Of a stretch of 64,000 nucleotides of DNA, positions 8,689-16,529 are shown piece after piece. The position numbers and the translations under genes were made by a program. The notes beneath the pieces are model-generated. The model was not told where the DNA came from, searched no databases, and worked only from the letters and a program-made list of their open reading frames with translations. Where the stretch lies: NCBI GenBank assembly GCA_035506275.1, contig DATJPT010000009.1, positions 124,001-188,000 of the forward strand, read 5' to 3'. Numbering within the stretch: the stretch's first letter is position 1; each line of letters opens with the position of its first letter. This DNA is from Bacteroidota bacterium (lineage in GTDB: Bacteria; Bacteroidota; Ignavibacteria; UBA10030; UBA8401).

Positions 8689-9207
8689 TTATGTATCGTT
8701 TCCCACTTTCTTTTTGGCCGAAGCTTTTTGCCTGCCTTCGGAAGAATCAACGAGGCCGCGCCCCCGTTTCTCAAGCGTTCCGTCGGCTTTCATATCGTGG
8801 AGGATCGAGTCGAGTATTCCGTTGATGAATTGTCCGCTCTTTTCCGTGCTGAAGTGCTTGGCTATTTCGATCGTTTCGTTGATGGTCACCTTGGGCGGAA
8901 TATCCTCGCAATAGAAAAGCTCGCAAATACCCATCCGCAGGAGAAGTTTGTCGATCAGCGCAATGCGGTCAAAGTTCCAATTGGACGCTTTCTTCTTGAT
9001 GATGCCGTCGATCGTCGCTTGATGCTCGATCGTTGTTTTTAGGAGCTTTTCCGCAAAGGTATATTCGTCGTCATGCTCGCGGATCTCGGCAAAGATATTT
9101 TCCATGATATGAGCGATCGGATCCTTCGAAAGTTCAAAAGCGTACAATGCCTGCATCACTCGTTCGCGGATAATGCGCCGTTTGTAGACCTGCTGGTGTT
9201 CTTTCAT
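8689..9207 (-). CDS. nusB: transcription antitermination factor NusB
   Basis: A 172-residue NusB, the all-helical protein that with NusE (S10) binds boxA RNA and promotes processive transcription of rRNA operons. Characteristic parts are 'RRIIRERVMQALYAFEL' at the start, 'IDKLLLRMGICELFY' in the middle and 'TINETIEIAKHFSTEKSGQFINGILDSI' region, the standard C-terminal signature. I chose the ATG at 9207 because it follows a clear AAGGA ribosome site 5-6 bases upstream; the frame continues to 9264 without support. The tail beyond the core is basic and Lys/Arg rich (EGRQKASAKKK). It heads the minus-strand operon and is divergent from the MFS gene at 9358. Confidence 0.92.
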   Translation of the reverse strand: MKEHQQVYKRRIIRERVMQALYAFELSKDPIAHIMENIFAEIREHDDEYTFAEKLLKTTIEHQATIDGIIKKKASNWNFDRIALIDKLLLRMGICELFYCEDIPPKVTINETIEIAKHFSTEKSGQFINGILDSILHDMKADGTLEKRGRGLVDSSEGRQKASAKKKVGNDT

Positions 9208-9357
9208 CGTGTCCTTGGAATTCTGTTGTGGCGCTGGAGTATCCGGATTGCGCCGAGCGCTCAAGATGGCGAGGCATGTTTTCGAACCGGTGGTAAGGTA
9301 CGGAAAATGTCGCTGGGAGGCAATGATCCCTCGCCGGCGAGATCCGGGAAAGAGTGA
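9208..9357. promoter_or_regulatory. divergent intergenic region between nusB and MFS gene, with a 12-bp palindrome
   Basis: The 150-base gap must hold the promoters for the leftward envelope operon and the rightward MFS gene. A perfect palindrome CTCGCCGGCGAG lies at 9330-9341, 16 bases before the MFS start codon. I could not find a confident -33/-7 pair on either strand. The palindrome may be a protein-binding site or chance in GC-rich sequence. Confidence 0.35.
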
Positions 9358-10707
9358 ATGAAACTTGCGGGAGAGCCGATTTCGGTGTATTTTTATTCAC
9401 CGATGTTGAAACAATTATTCCAGCTCTCAAAATATCCTGCCCTCGATTCTCCAACGCTTCGGTCCAACCTTCGCGCCCATATTGCTGACGGCGCGTTGTA
9501 CGGACTCGCGCTGAGTTTCATTTCTTACAACACCATTCTTCCGGTCTTCGTCCAGCAAGTGGGCGGCAGCGTCGTTGCGATAGGGAGCGTTCCGGTGCTC
9601 TGGACGATCGGCATGAATTTCCCGCAGGCGATCGTCGTACGTTTCACCGACCCCGTCAGACAAGTTAAACCGCGGGTACTCGGGTTCGGCTTGTTGGCCA
9701 GACATTTTTTCCTTGCTGTCGGATTGTTTACCTTCTTGTTTGTCAAAAGCCTTCCCGTCTCCACCTCAGTCCCGCTGCTCTTAACATTGATTTTCCTTAC
9801 TGCCGTTGCCGGAAGTTTTGGCGGCCCGTCGTGGTTTCACCTCTATACCATGACCACTCCGATGAAGCTCAGGGGAAGGCTTCTCGCGATCCGCCAAGTC
9901 TTGAGCTCTTCGCTCGGGATCGTCGGCGGTTCCTTGGTGACATTCATCCTGTCAACCGTCGCATTTCCCGGCAATTTCGGCCTGTTATTTTTTATCGCGT
10001 ACCTTTTTTCGATGGGCTCATACCTCTATTTGCGCAAGCTCATCGAGCCGCCGTCCGATTCCGTCTATCCTGTCAACGAATATCCCTCAAGCGGCTTGAA
10101 GGATATGGAGAGAATTCTCAAGGGAAACAAGAATTTCAGAAACTTTTTGATCGCCGATGCGTTCACATTAATGTCCATGTCCGCAGCGGCTTTTTATGCC
10201 GTTTATGCGATCGAGAAGTTTGACGTTTCAGCGTCGTACGCCGGCACGTTCACGGCGATCGTGATGGCAGGAATGCTTGCGGGGAACAGCGTGTTCGGTT
10301 ATCTGGCAGACGCATTGGGACACAAGGTAACGCTGATCGCGCTCGCCTTGTCGTCGGCTGCGGCAAGTCTCATCGCGGTCATTGCCGGCAATATTCTCGT
10401 CTACGGATTCGCGTTTTTCTTCATGTCGTGGACAGTGAGCCTGCAGGTCATTTCGCGTTTGTCTTTTGTGGTGGAACTGTGCCCGGAGAACGAACGGCCG
10501 ACGTACGTTGCGTTGACGAATACGATCACAGCGCCGACGGCGGCGGTGGGAATTTTATTCGGCTGGATCGCGCGCGTTGACGGGTTCCCGGTCATGTTCG
10601 ATGCGGCAGCGTTCACCGGTTTGGCCGCCGCGGCATGGCTCCATTTTTACGTTCATGATCCGCGTTTTGAAGAAAGGCCGAAGACGACCGTCGCCCGCTC
10701 ATTGTGA
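9358..10707 (+). CDS. MFS transporter
   Basis: A 449-residue membrane protein with about 12 helices and the two-halves organisation of the major facilitator superfamily. The loop between helices 2 and 3 is degenerate, 'FTDPVRQVKPRVLG', and the second-half equivalent is 'GYLADALGHKVT', a standard MFS motif. A central charged linker 'GLKDMERILKGNKNFRNFLI' joins the halves. The ATG at 9358 has GGGAAAGAG upstream; another ATG at 9403 would remove the first 15 residues and is also possible. It is divergent from nusB across a 150-base gap. Substrate cannot be inferred from sequence or neighbours. Confidence 0.75.
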   Translation: MKLAGEPISVYFYSPMLKQLFQLSKYPALDSPTLRSNLRAHIADGALYGLALSFISYNTILPVFVQQVGGSVVAIGSVPVLWTIGMNFPQAIVVRFTDPVRQVKPRVLGFGLLARHFFLAVGLFTFLFVKSLPVSTSVPLLLTLIFLTAVAGSFGGPSWFHLYTMTTPMKLRGRLLAIRQVLSSSLGIVGGSLVTFILSTVAFPGNFGLLFFIAYLFSMGSYLYLRKLIEPPSDSVYPVNEYPSSGLKDMERILKGNKNFRNFLIADAFTLMSMSAAAFYAVYAIEKFDVSASYAGTFTAIVMAGMLAGNSVFGYLADALGHKVTLIALALSSAAASLIAVIAGNILVYGFAFFFMSWTVSLQVISRLSFVVELCPENERPTYVALTNTITAPTAAVGILFGWIARVDGFPVMFDAAAFTGLAAAAWLHFYVHDPRFEERPKTTVARSL

Positions 10708-10758
10708 CCTCGGGTGACAAAAGAGTTTTTATGACACTATTTTCTTGGAAGGAAATTC

Positions 10759-11286
10759 GTGGCCCCTATTATTATGCTTGGGGATTCAATTACTGAAGGG
10801 TTTCCTACGGACACTCTTCTGAAAGAGTTTTCCGTTGTCAACAGGGGAGTAGGAGGGAATAGAACCGATCACGTGTTGGAACGCCTTAACCGCGATGTCA
10901 TCGACGCGGCTCCTTCGGCGGTCTTCCTTCTTATCGGGATCAACGACATCGGCTCGGGGTTTTCAAACAATACATTGCTCGTGAATTACGAACGGATGGT
11001 CCTCAGGATCACGAAGAACATTCCCAATGTCAAGCTTTTTCTCATGTCGATTTTACCGACCCGCGGGATCGAGAGCCTGCCCCTGGAACGCATCCAGCTT
11101 CTCAACGTGGAAATCCACAAGCTTGCGATGAAGTATGGAGTTAAATTTCTGGACATTTATCCGATGTTCATCGATGCTAAGGGAGAACTGGCGGAAGAGT
11201 TCACCGGGGACGGGCTGCACCTCACGTTGCCGGCCTATGAGAAGTGGGCGAATTATTTGCGGCAAGTATTTGCGACCATGCTATAG
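10759..11286 (+). CDS. SGNH/GDSL-type hydrolase
   Basis: A 175-residue esterase of the SGNH family. All four blocks are visible: GDSIT (nucleophile Ser) at about 8-12, the block II glycine in 'NRGVGGNRT', 'GINDIG' with the oxyanion Asn, and 'DGLHL' near the C-terminus with the catalytic Asp and His. The small single-domain size with no signal peptide places it in the cytoplasm, like the TesA-like or platelet-activating-factor acetylhydrolase-like members. The start is GTG at 10759, preceded by GGAAGGAAA at a good distance. It lies 8 bases before the DUF971 gene, so they are probably co-transcribed. The ester substrate is unknown. Confidence 0.85.
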   Translation: MAPIIMLGDSITEGFPTDTLLKEFSVVNRGVGGNRTDHVLERLNRDVIDAAPSAVFLLIGINDIGSGFSNNTLLVNYERMVLRITKNIPNVKLFLMSILPTRGIESLPLERIQLLNVEIHKLAMKYGVKFLDIYPMFIDAKGELAEEFTGDGLHLTLPAYEKWANYLRQVFATML

Positions 11287-11294
11287 TGCTCTGA

Positions 11295-11618
11295 ATGCGA
11301 ATCACTTCGATCAAGCAGACATCGCCGGACATTCTTACTATGACGTGGGATGACGGACACGTCAGTCCCTTCACGCTCCGGCTGCTTCGCGATGAATGCC
11401 CTTGCGCAGGCTGCAAAGGAGAAACGGTGCTTTTGCATACCTTCCAGCCTTCGCCTCAACCGGAACTTCCCGGCCGGTATTCGCTGAGGTCGATCTCACC
11501 GGTCGGCAGCTATGCGATCCAGATCGTCTGGGGGGACGGACATGATACCGGCATCTATCCGTGGGAATATCTGCGGTCAGCGTGCCCCTGTGATGAATGT
11601 TCCCGCAAAAAGAATTGA
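11295..11618 (+). CDS. DUF971 protein (GBBH-like N-terminal domain)
   Basis: A 107-residue protein made of a single domain related to the N-terminal zinc-binding domain of gamma-butyrobetaine hydroxylase. Diagnostic features are 'WDDGHVSPF', 'LRDECPCAGC', the 'PGRYSLRSISPVGSYAIQIVW' region, 'DGHDTGIYPWEYLRSACPC' and a final CxxC (CPCDEC). The Cys pairs and His probably bind zinc or an iron-sulfur cluster. Stand-alone members are widespread and often lie near iron-sulfur or molybdopterin genes; here the molybdopterin block starts about 1.2 kb downstream. Its biochemical role is not established. It overlaps the upstream open part of the cdd frame, but the chosen cdd start lies outside it. Confidence 0.85.
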   Translation: MRITSIKQTSPDILTMTWDDGHVSPFTLRLLRDECPCAGCKGETVLLHTFQPSPQPELPGRYSLRSISPVGSYAIQIVWGDGHDTGIYPWEYLRSACPCDECSRKKN

Positions 11619-11731
11619 CCTTCCATCTTGCTTCTGTTTCTTCTTTTTCAGATGTTTGCAGGTACAACCTCATTCATCCAGCAATTGTGGTGCGGACGGA
11701 TGAACGCAATCGTCATTTCCCGGGAGAATTC

Positions 11732-12166
11732 GTGCCAGTCTCTGAGTCGGAAAAAAATAGACTAGTCGTTGCTGCAAAAGAGGCAAAGGAGAAAGCCTAC
11801 GCTGTTTATTCGAACTTTCGTGTCGGCGCTGCGTTGCTGGCAAAAGACGGGAAAGTTTTCGCCGGATGCAACGTCGAAAACTCATCATACGGCCTGACGA
11901 TCTGCGCAGAACGCGGCGCCGTCTTCAGTGCGGTTGCTGCGGGAAAAAAGCACTTTCGGGCGATCGCGATCACGTCCGACGATCCGGGATTTATCACCCC
12001 TTGCGGCGCCTGCCGTCAGGTGCTGGCTGAGTTCGCCCCGCGGCTGGAGATCATTCTTACGAACGGCAAAGGGAAGAAGAAAGTAACGTCGCTCGATGAA
12101 CTTTTTCCAATTCCCCCCGACCTCAAGAAATTGTCCCGCCGAGCAAGAAAGACGTCAAAGCAATGA
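11732..12166 (+). CDS. cdd: cytidine deaminase
   Basis: A zinc-dependent cytidine deaminase of 144 residues, the short tetrameric type, which converts cytidine and deoxycytidine to uridine and deoxyuridine in pyrimidine salvage. The active site is plain: 'GCNVENSSYGLTICAERGA' with Cys58 and Glu60, and 'PCGACRQ' with Cys91 and Cys94. I chose the GTG at 11732 because it follows GGGAG five bases upstream and gives normal length; the open frame extends upstream into DUF971 to 11597. The C-terminal 20 residues are basic and longer than usual. The stop overlaps the next gene by ATGA at 12163-12166, so the two are translationally coupled. Confidence 0.92.
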   Translation: MPVSESEKNRLVVAAKEAKEKAYAVYSNFRVGAALLAKDGKVFAGCNVENSSYGLTICAERGAVFSAVAAGKKHFRAIAITSDDPGFITPCGACRQVLAEFAPRLEIILTNGKGKKKVTSLDELFPIPPDLKKLSRRARKTSKQ

Positions 12167-12729
12167 GAGTTGCCATCGCAAGCACGCGCTCGCCAAAGGT
12201 TAACGGCGTAAAGCGGGCATTCCAAAAACTCTCTCACATTCCTCCGTTCGCGCAGATCGTTTTTGAACCAATGCAGGTCGAGAGCGGAGTTCAAGCAACC
12301 CCTCTTTCGGTTGATGAATTGATGACCGGCGCACACCAACGCGCCGAATCTGCTTTCGTGAAGTCCGGCCCGAAAAGCGGCGAAGCGTTGTTTTCGGTCG
12401 GAGTTGAAGGCGGGATCTACGTCTCGCAGCACCGCGCGTTCCTGCAAAGCTGGGCGTGCGTGTATGACGGAACGCAGTGTTCGTTCGGAAGTTCGGGGAG
12501 CATAGAAATCCCGCAGGCCCTTTCGGACGCCGTCGTGCGGGATGGAGCTGACCTGGGGAAGGTCATCGATATCTTTGCCGAACAAAAAAATGTCCGCAGC
12601 AATCAAGGGACATGGGGAATTCTCACCAACGATCTCATCACCCGTGAGGACTCGTTCGAACTGGCCACGCTTAATGCGCTCGCTCCGTTTTTTAATAAGA
12701 GAATGTACGAACGTAAAACGATCGGCTGA
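12163..12729 (+). CDS. inosine/xanthosine triphosphatase (DUF84, YjjX-like)
   Basis: A 188-residue NTPase of the DUF84/YjjX family, which hydrolyses non-canonical ITP and XTP to keep damaged purines out of nucleic acids. Matching parts are the start 'VAIASTRSPKVNGVKRAF', the invariant 'SVGVEGGI' with its acidic metal ligand, and 'QGTWGILTNDLITREDSF' toward the end. Length fits the family. The first ATG overlaps the cdd stop by four bases. Pairing with cytidine deaminase makes sense as nucleotide salvage and housecleaning. The related Maf and HAM1 families have different motifs and are less likely. Confidence 0.85.
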   Translation: MRVAIASTRSPKVNGVKRAFQKLSHIPPFAQIVFEPMQVESGVQATPLSVDELMTGAHQRAESAFVKSGPKSGEALFSVGVEGGIYVSQHRAFLQSWACVYDGTQCSFGSSGSIEIPQALSDAVVRDGADLGKVIDIFAEQKNVRSNQGTWGILTNDLITREDSFELATLNALAPFFNKRMYERKTIG

Positions 12730-12816
12730 TCTCCTCACGGATTTCCGGCATCGTTCTCTGCGCTCCCCCCGTCCGGCGCGATTTGAAAACCGCCCGCCAT
12801 TTCTTTATATTCCAGA

Positions 12817-13080
12817 GTGCCATTATCCACTATTGCTGTTACGGTAAAGCTCTTTGCGTCCGTCAAAGACGTCGCAAAACTGTCTGAAACAGTTGTCAAA
12901 CTCCCTGACGCATCTGTTGCCTCGGATGTGTTTTCATTCCTCATCAAGCAATATCCTGAACTGGAGCCCTTTCAATCATACATTCGCATTGCAGTCAATG
13001 AAGCGTATGTCGATATTGATTTTCAATTGCACGACGGCGACGAGGTCGCAATTATTCCCCCTGTCAGCGGCGGACGATGA
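12817..13080 (+). CDS. moaD: molybdopterin synthase sulfur carrier subunit, MoaD
   Basis: An 87-residue ubiquitin-fold protein, small subunit of molybdopterin synthase. The start 'VTVKLFASVKDVA', the 'IAVNEAYVD' strand and 'LHDGDEVAIIPPVSGG' are typical of MoaD. The working form carries a thiocarboxylate on the C-terminal Gly-Gly and inserts it into MoaE. Here the frame reads Gly-Gly-Arg-stop (GGC GGA CGA TGA), one residue longer than expected, which would block adenylation by MoeB unless trimmed. The start is GTG at 12817. moaE begins directly after the stop. No sign of frameshift is visible, so the extra Arg appears genuine in this assembly. Confidence 0.85.
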   Translation: MPLSTIAVTVKLFASVKDVAKLSETVVKLPDASVASDVFSFLIKQYPELEPFQSYIRIAVNEAYVDIDFQLHDGDEVAIIPPVSGGR

Positions 13081-13503
13081 ATGATCCGGATCAGCGAAAA
13101 AGAAATTGATGCGGCCGAATTGTTATCGTCGGTCGCGGTCCCCGAGGCCGGCGGCATCGACCTCTTCCTCGGGACAACGCGGAATCACTCCAAGGGAAAG
13201 AAGGTCGTACGATTGGAGTATGAGGCTTATCCCTCGATGGCGGTCAAGATGATGGCAGAAATTGAACGAGAGATCAGGAGGCGATGGTCGGTTCAAAGGG
13301 TCGCGATCGTTCACCGGACCGGAGTGGTGCCGGTCATGGAAGCCAGCGTCGGAATTGCGGTCTCCGCGGCCCACCGCAGTGATGCCTTCGAAGCGTGCCG
13401 GTATGCGATCGATGAGATCAAGAAAAGAGTCCCCATCTGGAAAAAAGAGGTTTTTGTGGATGGAGAAGTGTGGGTAGAAAATTCCGAAGTGAAAAAGGTT
13501 TGA
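13081..13503 (+). CDS. moaE: molybdopterin synthase catalytic subunit, MoaE
   Basis: A 140-residue large subunit of molybdopterin synthase, which converts cyclic pyranopterin monophosphate to molybdopterin using sulfur from MoaD. Conserved parts are 'GTTRNHSKGKKV', 'LEYEAYPSMA', 'VAIVHRTGVVPVMEASVGIAVSAAHRSDAF' region and 'IDEIKKRVPIWKKEVF'. Lys114 and Lys121 keep the seven-residue spacing of the catalytic lysines of the E. coli enzyme. It begins at the base after the moaD stop. The moaD-moaE-radical SAM-moaA order suggests one operon for early molybdenum cofactor steps; moaC, moeA and mobA are not in the window. Confidence 0.93.
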   Translation: MIRISEKEIDAAELLSSVAVPEAGGIDLFLGTTRNHSKGKKVVRLEYEAYPSMAVKMMAEIEREIRRRWSVQRVAIVHRTGVVPVMEASVGIAVSAAHRSDAFEACRYAIDEIKKRVPIWKKEVFVDGEVWVENSEVKKV

Positions 13504-13513
13504 AGGGTGGACG

Positions 13514-14569
13514 ATGAAGGGCAGAGGGACAGAGGAAAATCCCCGCATCAGGTTTGAAACGCTCACGCGCGAACCGTTTGACGATGAATGGAGCGGCACC
13601 GAGCAAGAGAGGCGGATTCCGACCCAATATTTTCGCGATACATCGAAAAGCATCCTTACCAAAAATGAAAGCCCCGACCTCGGATTTACGTTCGGGCTGA
13701 ACCCTTACCGGGGTTGCGAACACGGATGCATCTATTGTTATGCGCGGCCCACCCATGACTTTCTCGGATTTTCTTCCGGAGTAGATTTCGAAACGAAGAT
13801 CATGGTAAAGGTGGACGCGGCTTCGCTTCTCGAAGCCGAATTTCGCAGAAACGGCTGGCGCCCCGACGTCGTGATGGTGTCCGGAAATGTGGATTGCTAC
13901 CAGCCGATCGAACGCAAACTCAAAATTACCCGCCAATGTCTCGAGGTCTTTCTCCGCTACCGCAATCCGGTTGCGATGATCACGAAAAACGCCCTCGTCG
14001 TCCGCGACATCGACCTTCTGTCTCAGCTGGCAACGCTCAATCAGGTTTCTGTTTGCCTCTCGGTGACGACGCTTGACCGCGATCTGGCCCGCAGCATGGA
14101 GCCGCGGACCTCGACTCCCGAGCAGAGGCTCTCCGCTATCGAGCGGCTCGCAGGTGCAGGCATTCCGGTCAGCGTGAATGCAGCCCCCGTCATTCCGGGG
14201 CTGAACGATGAAGAGCTTCCTTCGATCCTTCGGGAAGCATCTGAGCGGGGGGCCACGCGGGCCGGATATACCTTGCTTCGGCTTCCGTATTCGGTCAAAG
14301 AACTTTTTGTCGATTGGCTGCGTCGGGAATTCCCTTCCAAAGCAGATCGGGTTCTGAACAGGATTACTGATGTAAGGGATGGGAAGTTGAATGATTCCGG
14401 GTTCACAACGCGCATGAAAGGGACGGGGGAGATCGCCGGATCGATAGCGCAGCTGTTTCGCGCGAGCTGCAAAAAGTATGGCCTGAAGGCGTCCTATGCG
14501 CCGCTCAGCTCCGATAAATTTGTCAGGCCTTCAATCGACCGACAACAAGAAGAGATCAATTTTTCATAA
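13514..14569 (+). CDS. PA0069-type radical SAM protein (spore photoproduct lyase-like)
   Basis: A 351-residue radical SAM protein. The cluster motif is C-x3-C-x2-C at Cys68, Cys72 and Cys75 in 'NPYRGCEHGCIYCYARPTH', which together with 'DVVMVSGNVDCYQPIERK' is characteristic of the PA0069/Rv2578c-type family related to spore photoproduct lyase. The function of this widespread family is unknown. The C-terminal 'GYTLLRLPYSVKELFVDWL' and 'APLSSDKFVRP' parts are also conserved there. It sits 10 bases after moaE and 5 bases before moaA, so it may be co-expressed with cofactor synthesis, perhaps for an unrelated reason. A second radical SAM protein next to MoaA should not be mistaken for a MoaA duplicate: the lengths and motifs differ. 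Confidence 0.85.
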   Translation: MKGRGTEENPRIRFETLTREPFDDEWSGTEQERRIPTQYFRDTSKSILTKNESPDLGFTFGLNPYRGCEHGCIYCYARPTHDFLGFSSGVDFETKIMVKVDAASLLEAEFRRNGWRPDVVMVSGNVDCYQPIERKLKITRQCLEVFLRYRNPVAMITKNALVVRDIDLLSQLATLNQVSVCLSVTTLDRDLARSMEPRTSTPEQRLSAIERLAGAGIPVSVNAAPVIPGLNDEELPSILREASERGATRAGYTLLRLPYSVKELFVDWLRREFPSKADRVLNRITDVRDGKLNDSGFTTRMKGTGEIAGSIAQLFRASCKKYGLKASYAPLSSDKFVRPSIDRQQEEINFS

Positions 14570-14574
14570 CCTCC

Positions 14575-15573
14575 ATGCCGTCCACTGCACAATTAATAGA
14601 TTCCTTCGGTCGCGTCGTCAACAATTTGCGCATTTCAGTTACCGACCGATGCAATTTCCGCTGCCACTACTGCATGCCGGAAGAGGGAATGACATGGATG
14701 AAAAAAGATGAGCTGTTGTCGTTCGAGGAGATCGCGCGCACGGTGCAAATTATGTCGCGCCTTGGCGTCAACAAGATCCGGCTTACGGGGGGCGAGCCGT
14801 TGATGCGCAGAGACCTCCACGTTCTCGTTCGGCTGATCTCCCGCATCGACGGCATCCATGATATTGCTCTCACCACCAACGGATTTTTTCTAAAAGACCA
14901 GGCGGAGGACCTTCACTCTGCGGGATTGAAGAGAATGACAGTGAGCATGGATTCGCTTGACGCAGCGACTTTTTCGGAGGTCACCCGCCGCGATTATTTC
15001 ACGACCGTGTGGGAGGGATTGGACCTTCTTCAGCGGCTGGATTTTTCCCCGATTAAGGTCAACGTGGTGGTGATGCGGGGGGTGAACGACGGCGAGGTTG
15101 AGAAGTTTGCGGAGTTGGCGAGGACGAAGCCATTCATCATCCGGTTTATCGAGTACATGCCGATCGGCGCAGGCGATGCGTGGAATTATTCGAAGGTGGT
15201 GCCGACGAGAGAAATAATTCAAAGGATCGAAAGGAGCTTTCCGAAGCTTGTGCCGGTCGAATACCACGGCTCGCAGCCGGCAGACCGGTTCCGGTTTGAA
15301 GACGGAGTCGGAGAACTGGGTTTTATCAGTTCCGTCAGCGAGCCCTTCTGTTCGCATTGCAATCGTATTAGGATCACCTCCGACGGAAAGCTCCGCACCT
15401 GCCTTTTTTCGCTCAAGGAAACGGACCTGAAACGTCTGCTCCGCAGCGGCGCAAGCGATGACACGATCTCAGAGGGCATCATCGCCGCAGTGCTGAAGAA
15501 AGAAGAGGGGCATCTCATCAATCAACCGGGGTTTGTCAAACCCGAGCGGACCATGAGCCAGATCGGCGGATGA
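14575..15573 (+). CDS. moaA: GTP 3',8-cyclase MoaA
   Basis: A 332-residue radical SAM enzyme that starts molybdenum cofactor synthesis by rearranging GTP to 3',8-cyclo-GTP. The N-terminal cluster ligands are Cys26, Cys30 and Cys33 in 'TDRCNFRCHYCMPEEG'; 'LTGGEPLMRRD' binds SAM. The second [4Fe-4S] cluster is seen in 'FCSHCNRIRITSDGKLRTCLF' region near the C-terminus. The protein ends in Gly-Gly, the essential tail that carries arginines into the active site in known enzymes (here preceded by 'KPERTMSQI'). Length and motif order match well. It is the last gene of the moa block. Confidence 0.95.
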   Translation: MPSTAQLIDSFGRVVNNLRISVTDRCNFRCHYCMPEEGMTWMKKDELLSFEEIARTVQIMSRLGVNKIRLTGGEPLMRRDLHVLVRLISRIDGIHDIALTTNGFFLKDQAEDLHSAGLKRMTVSMDSLDAATFSEVTRRDYFTTVWEGLDLLQRLDFSPIKVNVVVMRGVNDGEVEKFAELARTKPFIIRFIEYMPIGAGDAWNYSKVVPTREIIQRIERSFPKLVPVEYHGSQPADRFRFEDGVGELGFISSVSEPFCSHCNRIRITSDGKLRTCLFSLKETDLKRLLRSGASDDTISEGIIAAVLKKEEGHLINQPGFVKPERTMSQIGG

Positions 15574-15643
15574 CGGCGTGGTGATTCCGCTTCTGATGTG
15601 TCATTTTTCTTCACGGCGAGACCGGCTCATTTCCTACCATTTT

Positions 15644-15675
15644 ATTGATTCTCTTCCTGACAGTTCGTATATTTA
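15644..15675 (+). promoter_or_regulatory. candidate promoter for the nuo cluster
   Basis: In the 141-base gap between moaA and nuoJ, ATTG (ending 15647) is followed after exactly 20 bases by TATATTTA (15668-15675). This fits the Bacteroidota pattern TTTG-N19-21-TAnnTTTG at 6 or 7 positions, about 40 bases before the nuoJ start. No terminator-like hairpin is visible in the same gap. Confidence 0.4.
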
Positions 15676-15714
15676 CTCCGCTTATTCATCAGAACCTTTC
15701 GCATTATTGATGAT

Positions 15715-16226
<512 letters not shown>

Positions 16227-16230
<4 letters not shown>

Positions 16231-16529
16231 TCCCGATCGAGTATTACCTTCTTCTCTCCGCATTTATGTTTTGCGTCGGCGTGCTGGGCGTGCTGATCAG
16301 GCGCGATGCAATTATCGTCTTTATGTCGATCGAATTGATGCTCAATTCCGTCAACCTCTCGCTCATCGCTTTTTCGTCCTTCCTCGGCGACCCCACGGGT
16401 CAGATGCTAGTCTTTTTTGTGATGACGGTAGCGGCGGCGGAAGCGGCGGTCGGGCTGGCGATCATCATCGCCCTTTTCCGCAATAAGCAAACGGTCAATA
16501 TCGACGAGATCAATATCCTTAAATGGTAG
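16227..16529 (+). CDS. nuoK: NADH-quinone oxidoreductase subunit K
   Basis: A 100-residue, three-helix complex I subunit. The two essential membrane glutamates are at positions 36 ([11 protein letters not shown]) and 72 ([10 protein letters not shown]), the same numbering as in E. coli NuoK. The subunit forms part of the E-channel that relays protons toward the antiporter-like subunits. It overlaps nuoJ by four bases and nuoL by seven, so translation is probably coupled throughout the block. Confidence 0.96.

Noticed and set aside
12730-12816. Possible extra small gene or riboswitch before moaD (e.g. a Moco-type element)
   Set aside because: The gap is only 87 bases, with no long stem or terminator, too short for a molybdenum-cofactor riboswitch.
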